This document shows, piece after piece, positions 1-10,883 of a stretch of 64,000 nt of DNA. The notes beneath the pieces are model-generated. The model saw only the letters and a list, made by a program, of their open reading frames with translations, was not told the DNA's origin and did no database searches. Source of the stretch: Austropuccinia psidii (lineage: Eukaryota; Basidiomycota; Pucciniomycetes; Pucciniales; Sphaerophragmiaceae). The position numbers were made by a program, and so were the translations under genes. Positions within the stretch are counted from its first letter, which is position 1, and each line of letters begins with the position of its first letter. Location: NCBI GenBank assembly GCA_023105745.1, contig JALGQZ010000004.1, positions 32,609,816 to 32,673,815 on the forward strand, given 5' to 3'.

Positions 1-117
1 TGTTTTGTCTTTAAAAATATCATTTCCTTACCATTTTTAAAGACTTCTACTTTATACAAATTTTGAGTACAGGAAGAGTACTTGATATTTTAATAAGTTT
101 CATATCCACACCTTAAA
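1..117 (+). repeat. 3' end of an M-type LTR nested in the P1 5' LTR
   Basis: The stretch reads as the reverse complement of the start of the M-type LTRs seen at 4874, 21431, 54491 and 62736, including the AGTACTTGATATTTTA block and ATATCCACACCTTA. It stops at about 117 with TTAAA where a complete LTR would end TTACA. The next bases match the last 31 bases of a P-type LTR, so this looks like an LTR inserted a few bases inside another LTR. Its left end lies outside the window, so a target duplication cannot be checked. The boundary is good to a few bases. Confidence 0.6.
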
Positions 118-148
118 ATTATCAACAGCTACATAGAAACATCTTACA
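118..148 (+). repeat. 3' terminus of the P1 5' LTR
   Basis: The last bases (ATTATCAACAG, then ACATCTTACA) match the ends of the P-type LTRs at 30534 and 50363. The rest of this LTR lies left of the window or was displaced by the nested LTR. The terminal TTACA is followed at once by the conserved post-LTR block. Confidence 0.7.
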
Positions 149-529
149 TTTGGGGGCCTGGCCATGTTTTTTGAAACTTGTACCTCTAATTAATATATTT
201 TTAAGCTTTAGAATATATTGATTTAATTATTTTTTCTTTCAATTTAAAATTAAAATTATTTTATTTTTGAAATTGTCTTGAAATCTTTTCATTGAGTAAT
301 TTGTTTAATTTTATACTGTTTTTACACATGGTGTTTTCACATCCAAAAACGTATAACATTATTCTTTGAGTTACTCTGAGTTAATCTTAATTCAAAATCG
401 TAAATTTTAATTTTTTTTCTCTAAAAAGAATAATTTTTTAATATTGAAAAAATAAAAAGATTATAAAAAATCTTAAAAATATCTTAAAAGTATAAAAAAT
501 AATTTTCTTTTATCAAAATGTTGATTTAG
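149..529 (+). other. P1 leader with primer-binding-like block
   Basis: The block TTTGGGGGCCTGGCCATG (149-166) directly follows the LTR, where a Ty3/gypsy element carries its minus-strand primer binding site. Nearly the same block follows the LTRs of C, P2, M1 and M3. The rest is very AT-rich with no ORF. It ends in TTGATTTAG at 521-529, which resembles a 3' splice acceptor; the same TTTAG or TCTAG followed by TGTCT or TATCT occurs at this place in M1, M3 and P2. Confidence 0.6.
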
Positions 530-1539
530 TATCTTTAAGCAAGTACTGTGCATCTGGAAACAGACTCAGTAAAAGATACATCACCAGTCCAGAATCTGAA
601 GACAGTATTTAAGGGCAAATTGCTAAAAGAGGCACTTTATTCAAAACAGAACAAGTCAAACAATCACCAAAAGGTTTGTGTTTTATGTTTTCAATTCTTA
701 TTTTCTCTTGAATTGACGTGAAAAATGGTGCATACCAGAAATGGAAGCAGCTATTCAGTCAAACCAGATGGAGCTGGATAATGAAGAGGTAAGACCAAAA
801 CAAGGTCTGACAAGTCTTCCTCAAGAAAGACACATCTGGAAGATTCCAGAATTTCCCCCATTCCCCAAGGTCTGTACCAACAAACTTTGATATGAGCTCA
901 GAGCCTGAACTAATTGAAGGTAATTTTTTAAGGGCTGAACCACTTTCAAGTGGCAGCCATAGAAGTATATCACTCCTAATATAGAATTTGGTTCAGAGAA
1001 GCAAAGGAAGAGGAGTGGGAAGTATTTCCAAGCCTTTGGCAGGGGGCCATGAACTCCTACTTACACATAAAGAGCTTTCTGGGTCAGGAGAAGACCATGG
1101 AGCTCTTAGGAGGGTGGAGCCCATTGTTTTGCAAAGACAAGGCCAAAAAGGTAAAGAATTTGTTGAAGAACCAAAGCCTTTTATCTGTAGAACAGAAGAA
1201 GGAATTGGAAATGACCCCAGCCTTGGAAGAAGGCCCAGTGGCGTTTACCAGATCCAAACCAGCTCCAGAAGCATCCAAAGAGAAGCCCAAAGGACCTCAG
1301 AAGAAGGAGAAAGGTCCCAAGAACCATCAGGGCAAGGGCAAAGGAATAGCAAATTTGAACAGACCTTACCAACAAGGGTACAGGATTCCCAAATTGGAGC
1401 CTTCAGCCGTGGACAGTGTCTTCAATATGGCCAGGACTCTTATGTAATTAACATCCAAAGAGCAGGAAAGGATGAACAGGACTTTTACATGCAAATAATA
1501 GATGGAATACAATTTTTTAAATATAGTATTGATGTATAA
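530..1539 (+). pseudogene. P1 gag 5' region with overlapping ORFs X and Y
   Basis: From 530 the sequence follows P2 exon 1 but with an early TAA. A GT...AG interval at 674-738 (65 nt) matches putative intron 1 of P2 and holds an ATG at 725, 14 nt before the AG. A second GT...AG interval, 874-932 (59 nt), matches putative intron 2. Two frames then run over the same DNA: Y, 988-1539 (183 codons), and X, 1049-1447 (132 codons). Both align residue for residue with the two frames of P2. X contains SYLHIKSFLGQEKT and GGWSP; Y is rich in Ser, Gln, Arg, Gly and Glu. X stops at a TAA where P2 reads on. The coding of both frames is seen in sequence; splicing is inferred. Confidence 0.6.
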
Positions 1540-2721
1540 CTTGGCAAATTTGATGCAAAGTTAAATAAAGTAACATCATATAGAAGTGAATTAAAAAGAA
1601 ATTACAAGAAATATTCTGAGTGGTATAATTTGACAAATTTCAGACTTCATTCAATTACCAATACATGTGACAGAATGGAAAGTAAATGTCAATCCTAAAA
1701 TGATGAAATGGAACATATTTCCATTTTAAACATTAATGATCAACTTAGAATTTTAAAAGATCATGTTTTTGAAATAATTAATAATACCAATCAGTTTGCC
1801 ACACATTTGGCAAAAAGTGACAATGAAAGGCAAAAGTTAAAGAATAAAATCATTGCAAATGTGGAGCAAATTCATAATAATTATGAGCCACAAATGCCAA
1901 GACATTATACACCTTTGACTGAAGAGAAACCTTCTTTAAAAGGAAGTTTAACCCCATTTTTAGGAGAAAATCCTACCTGTGAAAAAAAAATCCCAAACTG
2001 GAAGAATGGCCAACATTCTCTTATGAAGGATAATACTATAATATTGAGTTCATCAGAAAAATTGATATGTTGCAAGAGGAATTTCACATACCTGATGAAA
2101 TCATAGTGGAAAAGATACACGTTTTCTAGGGCTGCAAAGAAATGGTATTACAAAATGAGACTAGATCATGGTAAACATGATTGGCCTTGGTGGAAATGTG
2201 AAATAATCACAGAATGGGCTAACAATTATTGGAGATTTAAAATGGAAAATGCTTTTGAAAGTGCCATTTTTAACTCATAAAAGGATAAACCACTTACTTG
2301 GTTCCTCAAATAGAAAGACAGATTATCTGCCTTACACCCAGATATGTCTGACTCTATGATTAATATGAAAATATTGAGAAAATGTGGAGTATAACTAAAA
2401 CATGATATCAAGTGGAGATGTGTAGAGCCCTGTTCAACAGAAGCTAACATTAATTCCATAGAAGATATAATTACTAGAACAAGAATAGGTAAAACCTGGA
2501 CTAGAGTCCCCATGGAATCAAAAATGGTCCCTAAAACTTCCAGAGAAGACAAGAGGCCTGAAAGACCTGTCTTGAAGTGTCATAAATGTGGAAGCACTTC
2601 TGATTTGGCCAACACTTGCACCAAAAAGACAAAGATTAATTAAGTTAAAGTCATTGAGGAAGTCCAGTGTACTGAAGAGAAGTAAGAATCTGACCTAGAT
2701 TCTGCAGTTTCTGAGGATACA
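1540..2721 (+). pseudogene. P1 gag coiled coil, capsid-like domain and CCHC knuckle
   Basis: Residues of the Gag coiled coil are read at 1708-2106 (132 codons open). The capsid-like part is then broken by several stops, but fragments such as GKHDWPWW, WANNYWRFKMENAF and KDKPLTWF show the same domain as in P2. A zinc knuckle, CHKCGSTSDLANTC, lies near 2578-2620 with its His replaced by Asp. The text ends in an acidic stretch at 2721, where the solo LTR interrupts it; the reading resumes at 4557. Known role: Gag packages the element RNA into cytoplasmic particles and the knuckle binds RNA. This copy is dead. Confidence 0.8.
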
Positions 2722-4556
2722 TGTAAGGTGTGGATATGAAACTTTGATTAAAAATCAAGTACTTTTCCTGTCCTCAAAATTTGTATAAGGTAAAATTCAA
2801 TTAAAAATAGTAAGAAATATTATTTTTAAGAGAAAACACGCCAATTTTATTGTTTATAGCTTTATTAGTATAAAACAATAATATTATAAAAATTTATTGT
2901 TTTACCAACAATAAAAATTTATCCAAAAAATACTCTACAAGAGATATTTTAAGGCTACAAAAGAAATTTCTTCAAGAGCAATTTCAATTGGAATTAATTG
3001 AGCAAAGAACTGCAAGCAATTAATTAAAGAACAAAGTCTTTAAAAAGAATATTTAAAGAGAAAACACGCCCAAAAGTGACCAGAGTGAATTTGGAAACAA
3101 AGTGACAAAGTTTACAGTGATGAAAGATGCTTTAATTCACTTTTGGGGTGGTTCAGGGGTAAAAATGATTATAAGAGTTACAAAAAATGATTATAATGAT
3201 TTTTTCACGTGGTTAAAAGGATTAAAATGATTTAAAAATGGTGGTTGGAATCTTTGATTGATTGGTTTAACAGTGTTTAAACTAATTAATAAAAGGAAAA
3301 GATTCTAACATGAAGAGAAAAGTGGGGCAAAGAAGACATTCTTTTATAGCCACCAATTCTCTTGCTCCAAAAGTAAATTTTACTCTTGTCAGTCGTGAAA
3401 AACAGTCTGACAGCAGAAAAGCCAATTATGGCATCATTGAACCCTGGTTTAGACCAAAAAGGGCTGGTTGAAGCCATTTTTAACCATTTTTAGCCATTTT
3501 AGACCCTTAAATCAGCCATTACTATAGCAATACCAGGCCTAGAGCCTTCAAAACACGTCAGAATGTGTGTCAGAGGCGTAGAAACCAGTTAAAACTGTTT
3601 TTATTATGATTGTTTTATCTTAAGGGTAGTTTTACCCTCTTGGCAACAGCTAAAACTACCCCAGTTGGTATCAAAACCTCATCATCAATTGAGTCCACAG
3701 ACCCTGTAACTCAATTCCAGGCCAAAAGTGATGAACTTTTGTGTGAATTTTGACATCCCACGCCTGTCAGCAAGGATTTTGGGGGTCTAGCTCCCCCTTA
3801 GAGCTGGAGTTCCTTTTCCCCCCCAAATTTAATCTTTCCAATTTATTTTTCCTTTAATTCCTCATCATGTATTATACTTATAATTTACATATGTGATTCA
3901 ATTCAATTGTACAGTACAATACAGTAATAATTGACACCTCATATGTAAATCAAAGTTCACTTATGTAATACACACGCACATTTTGACATTTCAATTGAAT
4001 TCAATTGAAAATACTTCAATTCCTCATAACTTCTAAACTAAACACAACACCTCAATTTTAACACAAAAATTGATGGTTAACACCACATGTGGTGTGAATT
4101 AAATTAAGTTTTTGAGGATTTTCAACTTTTTGTATTGAAAATACTAAAAACTTAATTTAAGCTTATTTAGAGTTGAGTTACAAGAATTTCACTCAGAGGT
4201 GACCCCACCTGATTTTTATGAGGAATCCAATGGTGAAATAATTTTTATATGTTTATTTATTGGATAAGAAGTTATAATAAATTTTATTTAACTTTTTTCC
4301 AATTTTATTTATTTTTTCACAGTTTAAAATTTCATTTTTAATTAATTTTTTCAAGTATAAATGTAATTTTATACTTACAAAATTTAATGTATTTTTATTT
4401 TTAAATTGTAATTAATTTTTTATTTTTAATATAATTTTATACTTATATTTTGATTTTTATTTTAATAATATAAATAAATTTATTTTATTTATATTAATAT
4501 GTTATTTTTTATATTTGTGGTCTTTTGGGTATATGAAATTACCTCTAAGGCTCACA
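2722..4556 (-). repeat. Solo M-type LTR with 5-bp target duplication
   Basis: The sequence begins TGTAAGGTGTGGATATG and ends CTAAGGCTCACA on the plus strand, the ends shared by all M-type LTRs; read in element sense it is TGTGAGCC...TTACA. It is flanked by ATACA at 2717-2721 and 4557-4561. Removing it and one repeat restores P1 gag, matching the unbroken site in P2 near 52945. No internal element sequence is present, so this is a solo LTR left by LTR-LTR recombination. It carries an 11-bp hairpin (3624-3634 with 3651-3661) and a 22-bp palindrome (3989-4010). Confidence 0.93.
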
Positions 4557-4873
4557 ATACACCAGTAGAGGACTATCCCTTTCAAAGCCTTACAGATTTC
4601 TTTGAGGTCACAGAAGTCCATACTCACTTGCCACAGTACAGTGAGGATTGTCATATCTTGAGAAATATCCAAGATTCCAGAATTTGTAAAGCCAAACCTT
4701 CAAGAGGTAAAGCATACACTGCTGGAGCATCTTGTATTACATCAATCCTGATGAATGATATTGAAGCCAGAGTAAATTTGGATACAGGGGCATTTTTTAC
4801 TTGTGTAGGCAAATATTATCTACAAGCCATATGCCCTGGATGGAAGAACCATCTATCACCAATAGAGGGTGTA
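4557..4873 (+). pseudogene. P1 protease, first part
   Basis: After the solo LTR the P1 frame continues through an acidic linker into the aspartic protease. The active-site motif NLDTGAFFTCVG is intact here, with LDTGA as in Ty3/gypsy proteases. In P2 the same position reads LDTGAFCTC. The reading is cut at 4873 by element M1 within the codons corresponding to PIEGVQF of P2 and resumes at 23224. The protease would cut Gag-Pol during particle maturation. Confidence 0.85.
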
Positions 4874-6692
4874 TGTAAGGTGTGGATATGAAACTTTTGA
4901 TAAAATATCCAGTACTTTTCCTGTCCTCAAAATTCATATAAGGCAAAATTATTTGAGAATAGTAAGAAATAGTATTTTTAAAGAGAAAACACACCAATTT
5001 TTTTGTTTTTTTAAATTTTTAAGTATAAAACAATAATATAATAAAAATTTATTGTTTTACCAAAAATAAAGATTTATCCAAAAATACTCCACAAGAGATA
5101 TTTAAGGCTACAAAAGAAATTTCTTCAAGAGCAATTTCAATTGGAATTAATTGAGCAAAGAGCTGCAAGCAATTAATTAAAGAAAAAGGTCTTTAAAGAG
5201 ATATTTAAAGAGAAAACACACCCAAAAGTGACCAGAATGAATTCGGAAACAAAGTGACAAAGTTAACAGTGATGAAAGATGCTTTAATTCACTTTTGGGG
5301 TGGTTCAGGGGTAAAAATGATTATAATCATTTTTTCACATGGTTAGAAGGTTCAAAATTATTTATAAAGGTTTGTTTTGAATCTTTAATTGATTGGTTTG
5401 ACAATTTTTAAACTAATTATAAAAGGAAAAGATTCTAACATGAAGAGAAAAGTGGGGCAAAGAAGACATTCTTTTATAGCCATCAATTTTCTTACTCCAA
5501 AAGTAAAAGTTTTCTCTTTTCAGTCGTGGAAAACACTCTGACAACAGAAAATCCAATTATGGCATCATCAAACCCTGGTTTAGACCAAAAAAGGGCTGGT
5601 TTTAGCCATTTTTTGCTATTTTTAGCCATTTTACACCCTTAAATCAGCCATTACTATAGTAATACCTGTCCTAGAGCTTTTGAAACATGTCATAATGAGT
5701 TCCAGAGATGTAGAAACCAGGAAAAACGTTTTTTACTAAAATTGTTTTATCTTAACCGTAGTTTTACCCTCTTGGCAACAGTTAAAACTGACCTGGTTGG
5801 TATCAAAACCACATCATCAATTGAGGCACAGACCCTGTGACTCAATTCCAGTCCAAAAGTGATGAACCTTTGTGTGGATTTTGACATCTCAGGCCTGTCA
5901 GCAAGGATTTTGGGCGTCTGGCTCCCCCTCAGAGCTAGAGCTCCTTTCCCCCCCCAAATTTAATCTTTCCAATTTATTTTTTCCTTTAATTCCTCATCAT
6001 GTATTATACTTATAATTAACATATGTAATTCATTTGAGCTTTACAGTACACTACTGTAATAATTGACAACTCATATGTAAATCAAAGTTCACTTATGTAA
6101 TACATGCGCACATTTTGACAACTCAATTGAATTCAATTGAAAATACTTCAGTTCCTCATAACTTCTAAACTATACACAACACCTCAATTTTAACACAAAA
6201 ATTGATGATTAAAACTAAATTTGATGTGAATCAAATTAATGTTTTGAGAATTTCCAACTTTTATACAGAAAATACAAAAAACATAATTTAAGCTTATTTA
6301 GATTTGAGTTACAGAAATTTCACGCGGAGGTGACCCCACCTAATTTTTTATAAGGAATCCAATGGTTAAACTAACTTTATATTTTTATTTGTTAGATAAA
6401 AAGTTATTATAATTCCTATTTAACTGTTTTCAAAAATTATTTTATTTTGGGTAATTTTGTTGAAAATTCATTTTTACTTAATTTTTTCAAATAAAAATGT
6501 GTTTTTACAATTTTCAAATTGAATGTATTTTTATTTTTAAATTATAATTAAATTTTTTATCTTGTATATAGATTCATATTTATATTTTTATTTTTATTTT
6601 AACAATATAAATGAATTTATTTTATTTATGTTTGTACATTAATTTTTTGTTTGTGGTCTTTTGGGTATATGGAAATACCTCTAAGGCTCACA
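4874..6692 (-). repeat. M1 3' LTR
   Basis: Plus-strand ends are TGTAAGGTGTGG and AAGGCTCACA. It is about 1819 bp, against 1793 for the 5' partner at 21431. It holds the hairpin TAGTTTTA/TAAAACT (imperfect here) and a shortened form of the LTR palindrome near 6125. It is the left end of M1 because that element runs on the minus strand. Confidence 0.93.
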
Positions 6693-6706
6693 TTCTCTCC
6701 CCCTAA
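6693..6706 (-). other. M1 polypurine tract
   Basis: On the minus strand the bases before the 3' LTR read TTTTTTTAGGGGGAGAGAA, directly followed by TGTGAGCC. Ty3/gypsy elements use such a tract as the plus-strand primer. The same tract is seen at 56320 (M3), 28628 (P1) and 14762 (C). Confidence 0.8.
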
Positions 6707-6716
6707 AAAAAGAATA

Positions 6717-7788
6717 TTACTTTGTAATATTGTTATATATAGTATTTCTGAATCTTCTGAGAAGTTTGGTAGCTTCGGGTATGTCCTTTTCTTCTAAACA
6801 CTCATCTTCACAAGCTGGGTCACTAAACCTAACAAGGTATTCCCTTACTTTTTTGGTTCTTAATTTTCTCTCTTTAACAACTTTAGTAATCTTCTTAATA
6901 CCAGATGTCTCAATAGGAGGTATATCTTGGGGAACTTTATTCCTCAAGGGAGACTTTTCAGCATCACTAGATTTATATGGCTTTATCAAGCTCACTGGAA
7001 ATGTAGGATGCCTATTACTAAGTTCTTCAGATAATTCTACTTCAACAGCATTTTCTCCATGGAGGGCTTTAATAACAAAAGGTCCTGCAAAGGAGTCCTT
7101 GAGCTTTTTACATCCTTTGATGTTATTGAAGTTGGTGGTGGATACTAGTACTAACTCCCCCACTTTGAAATCTGGAGTGGCATGTGATTTGTCCCATTTA
7201 TCTTTAGCATACGCAAATGAGTCTTCCATGCATCTTACTGCATGCTTTCTAGCTCTGTCTAGCATTCCTTCAAAGCTGGAAGCTGTAGGATGTATTTAAA
7301 CCAAATCTTTTCCTAAGAAATCTTGAGGTAACTCAGGATTCCATCCTTTTTCTAGAATAGCAGGAGTCTGATTGGTACTGGCATGAATTGATGTCCTATA
7401 TGCCAATTCTAGTTCTGGTAGAAGAGTACACCAATAATGAGTGAATCCATCACAATCTTTTAATTCAAGGCCATATGCACAAACTCTTCTCACCATGTCT
7501 TCTAAGGTTGGTATCATCCTTTCAGCTAGACCATCAGTATGTGGGTGGTAGGCTGTAGAGAAAGACAATTTAGCTCCAAATAATTGGTGAAGATTTTTCC
7601 ACAGTGCTTGAGTGGATTTGGGATCCCTGTCACTAATAATATTTGTGAATATGCCAGTCCATGACACTACTCTATTCCATATTTGAAGAGCTGTATCCAT
7701 GGCTTTATCAGCTTTGTGACATTGTAAAAAGATTGGAGTTTTACTGAATTTGTCTACAATCACTAGGCAAGAAATATAACTTCAGTCA
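6717..7788 (-). pseudogene. M1 integrase core part and C-terminal chromodomain
   Basis: Two minus-strand ORFs (7763-7296 and 7265-6717) give the integrase core downstream of element C and the integrase C-terminus. The core keeps SDRDPKST (second catalytic Asp) and DGLAERM (catalytic Glu), with a stop near 7297. The C-terminal part holds the usual GELVLVSTTNFNN and PTFPVSLIKPY segments and ends in a chromodomain-like module (REYLVRFSDPA, EATKLLRRFR), here with EDE-C in place of the usual EDEW. Chromodomains in this clade are thought to guide integration to heterochromatin. The upstream half of the gene lies at 16195-16560. Confidence 0.85.
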
Positions 7789-9209
7789 TGTCAGCCTGTG
7801 ACTCAAAACCAGAGCACAAGCATGACAGCCAAAATACCATAAACCAATGGTATAGCCAAGATACCACCAAAACATGGAGCTGAGCCAAATCAGCTCAAAG
7901 GGTATCAAAAGAAAGGGGAAAGGCACCTCTTTATTAAAACATAAGTCCCATCACCATAGGACAAGGAATAACAAAGTTATTGCTGAGCATAAACCTTGAT
8001 TTTCACCTCTCATCTAAAATCCAGAAGGAGAGGCTTAACCCCATCAAAAGGGTATTCCAAATGAAGCCCTAAGCCAGGGCTATCCAATGGTACCAGCCAA
8101 ACTGAGCTAGCACCAATATTACTGGATTTATGGTCAATTTCAGGCCAAATAAGGGTGAACAAAACATTCAACACTTATCTAACTTCTACAGTTTTAGTGT
8201 GAGATACTTGAAGTGGGGTCTTTTTGGAAAGAGCACAATCAGGGCTATATGATGGTGTCATCCATTTCCCCATAGCTCAACTCAAACAAAAGTTATGGGG
8301 CAAATAAGCTCAATACAGCTTTTTGCCTATACCATGCAAATGTACAAAATTCTTGTACATGGGATAACTTTGCCATATTTAATGATACCCATATCAAATG
8401 AGGTACCATTGTGTAGAGCACATACAGGGATACACACTGAACCAATTTTGAGGTTGATATCTCAAGAATTGACAAATTTATGGCTGTTTTAAGGTCAGAT
8501 TCCCACCTGCTGTCATATACAGCCTTACCATGTGATAATATCCCATAACCATGAATATGAGGTGTCAAATAGACAAGAAAGCTTATTTTTACTTCTATAC
8601 CTCATATTTTAGTCAATACTGGGGTCCCATACAGTTTCTGTACAGCGTTCTATGTGTCATACACGTCAGAATCAGGCTGTGAGGTCCCCAGATGAAGATT
8701 TTCACCCTGTATTGGTGAAAACTGCCCAGATGTGGTTTCAAAACCACATCTGAGCCCAATACAAGCTATACAGGCTGTTTGCAAACCACAAGCTAGTACT
8801 AGAGGGTGAAAAAATCTTCACTTCCTCTACGTGGAAAGGTCTAGCACCCTTTCCACCCCATTTCAGCATAAAAAGAGGCTTTTCACAGCCAGAATTGTTT
8901 CCTCATCCTGCTCTTGAATATACTACATAGTAAACTGTCAAAAACAGTTTTACTCTTGGGTAATAATCAGGGTATAATTATAATTTTAATTATTGTAGCT
9001 CTTATTATAGTAATCCAACTGGTAAGACTGCACCCAGGGTTCTCAATAGCGCTCACCACCACTATTCTTCAATAGTAGAACCCTTTTATTATACTATAAA
9101 CCATTATATCAAATTAAAACTCTAATTTTAAAATTATTTCTACGTGTCACAGTCATAGTTCTAGTTGTAAATAGCCTAATTACTGCTTCAACATAGACTC
9201 CAGCTGACA
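7789..9209 (+). repeat. C 5' LTR
   Basis: It begins TGTCAGCCTGTGACTC and ends CAGCTGACA and matches the 3' LTR at 14774 with the same length of 1421 bp. Its sequence is unrelated to the M and P LTRs over most of its length. Short ORFs on both strands within it are also present in the other LTR and are not gene-like. Confidence 0.95.
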
Positions 9210-9807
9210 TTTTGGGGGCCTGGCCATGTTTTAAACCTTTTTTGAACCCTTATAAGTGAGTTTTTTCTCTTATTTCTCACTTTCTGACAATTTTTTTATT
9301 CTTTTTAGGCGTAATATTTCTTAAAAATATATATATTATATATATATTTTACTTTTTTTGGTATATATACCACTTTATACTCATATTTTAAGAGTATCTG
9401 CCACTTGGCTAATAACCACAAGACCCTTATTTTTGGCGTGTTTTACATATAAAAATACTTAAGCCATTAATACAGTCTCATTTTTTAATTAAAATAAGAC
9501 ACCTCATACTGATAAACCAACAGTTGAGGCGTGGTTGGACATATTGCTAACTCAATTGCCCTGTTACACACCACTTTTGACAGCTTATACTTGCTAATTA
9601 CAAGTTATTCTGTGAGATATTGGTATACAAACAGTATATCAAATATCAATAAGCTGTATTTCTGACATGGAATTGTTAATTCAATCACACTGTAATTATA
9701 CAAGGGCACATTGTAGTAATATACAAGCCCAGAGGCCATTCTTAGATGTGCAAAACCAGCATTTTTTGAGAAGTCTTAACTGACATAAGCCCTCTTTTTC
9801 CTGTTTT
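9210..9807 (+). other. C leader with primer-binding-like block
   Basis: TTTTGGGGGCCTGGCCATG begins right after the LTR (9210), almost the same 18 bases as in P1 although the LTRs differ. The remaining leader is AT-rich, contains a short AT dinucleotide run (about 9329-9355) and shows no ORF. Confidence 0.6.
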
Positions 9808-9978
9808 GATTCAGTGAAAGATAACTTCATACCACTTGAAAGCCAGTCACAGGCCAACACACCAGTGACACCCTCAGAACCAGAGGGCAGCAAAGGCAAA
9901 GGAAAGAGGCACAGTGAAGGCCTGATAACAGCAAAGAAGTGGACCCCCATTGCCACACAGAAGAGTAGAAAACCATGA
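9808..9978 (+). other. Possible upstream gag exon of C
   Basis: One plus frame is open for 56 codons before TGA and has protein-like composition, rich in Ser, Pro, Glu and Lys (for example SQANTPVTPSEPEG and AKKWTPIATQ). It has no ATG. Its place, upstream of overlapping ORFs X and Y, corresponds to exon 1 of P2 (50751-50909) and M1 (21208-21035). I do not see a convincing donor at its end, so the assignment is tentative. Confidence 0.3.
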
Positions 9979-10114
9979 AATTATGCATTGATACAAGATA
10001 AACCAACCTTGATAACTTGTACAGGGAAAATTACTATAATTAACCCAGTTGTAACCTCTAAAGGTAAATTGCCCAAATCAGCAGACAACAAATTTGTATA
10101 AGGCACAGTCAAAG

Positions 10115-10182
10115 GTAAATACCCTAAGAGCATAAAGTTTTTGACTGCTTGCAAACACTAACATGTCACCTGTACACCTCAG
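10115..10182 (+). other. Putative intron of C holding the ORF Y start codon
   Basis: The interval begins AAAG/GTAAAT, contains CACTAAC (a fungal branch-point-like motif at 10156-10162) and ends ACACCTCAG. A second AG lies 2 nt further on. The ORF Y ATG (10163) falls 20 nt before the acceptor. Using the second AG (10183-10184), the open frame before the donor joins ORF X. This layout parallels M1 and P2. No RNA evidence is available. Confidence 0.4.
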
Positions 10183-10883
10183 AGATCTTGGCTTCCAAAG
10201 GAACCAACCAGAGGACAGAGAAGGTTTTTCCAGAACCAGGAGACCTGAAAGAGGACACCTTGGACACAGTAGTGGATGGCAAAACAATGAGGGAGATAAT
10301 ATCAACCCTGCCATTCACACTCCAATTCAATGGAGACCTCAAATCAGAGGACTGGAAATACATGGATCAAGTTCTTCAGCTCCACCAACTCCTCAAGGAC
10401 TTATTCCAATGGAGCATGGACAAAAAGAGGTTCAACCTGGCATCTCACTGGGCAGAACTTGGAGCAAGTTTCCAGAAGATCTGTCTCAAAGAGATAGACT
10501 TCAAAGACCTGATGGTAATCACCAAAGGCTGGAATCCTACCAGGCAGTTCAGACTCCTGGAGGCAAGGGCACAGAGGATAAGGGAGAATCAAGCCACTAT
10601 CCTAGCTATAGACAAACAGTTAACCCAGACAGGGCCTACTCAGATTCCTTCAGTCTCACAAGGAGCAGGCCAAATCAGCTCTCCAGTGGCTTCACACCAA
10701 TCAGAAACCAGAAGATCAGTGGCCAAGAGTCACCATTCTTCACAATTCCAGGAAGTTTCCAGGAGAAGACAAGGAAACAAGGCCAAGAACAAAACCTCCT
10801 TCAACCAGAGGAGGAAAGATTCAGACCCTATGATTCAGAAGCTGTTGGATTTGGTAAAAGAAGTGCACAAGAACCAGAAGTAG
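10149..10883 (+). CDS. C ORF X, overlapping gag-leader protein of unknown function
   Basis: This 244-codon ORF is in a different frame from Gag and overlaps ORF Y over 720 bases. Its middle part (WAELGASFQKICLKEID and KGWNP) resembles ORF X of P2 (LWQGAMSSYLHIKSF, GGWSP) and of M1 (LWKNCMNSYLTVRNF, NGWHP). The C-terminal third is Lys/Arg/Gln-rich and ends in a short helix-like stretch (PMIQKLLDLVKEVHK) just before the Gag coiled coil. If the splice acceptor at 10182-10184 is used, the first 12 codons are not translated. No known domain is recognised. The shared residues across families argue that it is translated. It could be an accessory protein or a leader domain joined to Gag by frameshifting. 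Confidence 0.5.
   Translation: MQTLTCHLYTSEILASKGTNQRTEKVFPEPGDLKEDTLDTVVDGKTMREIISTLPFTLQFNGDLKSEDWKYMDQVLQLHQLLKDLFQWSMDKKRFNLASHWAELGASFQKICLKEIDFKDLMVITKGWNPTRQFRLLEARAQRIRENQATILAIDKQLTQTGPTQIPSVSQGAGQISSPVASHQSETRRSVAKSHHSSQFQEVSRRRQGNKAKNKTSFNQRRKDSDPMIQKLLDLVKEVHKNQK

Noticed and set aside
6730..7299. 189-codon plus-strand ORF
   Set aside because: It is the antisense shadow of the M1 integrase and chromodomain; the same happens at 56642-56998.
8293..8568. Open frame on the minus strand, repeated at 15278-15553
   Set aside because: It lies in both LTRs of C and is conserved only because the LTRs are copies; no ATG context or motif.
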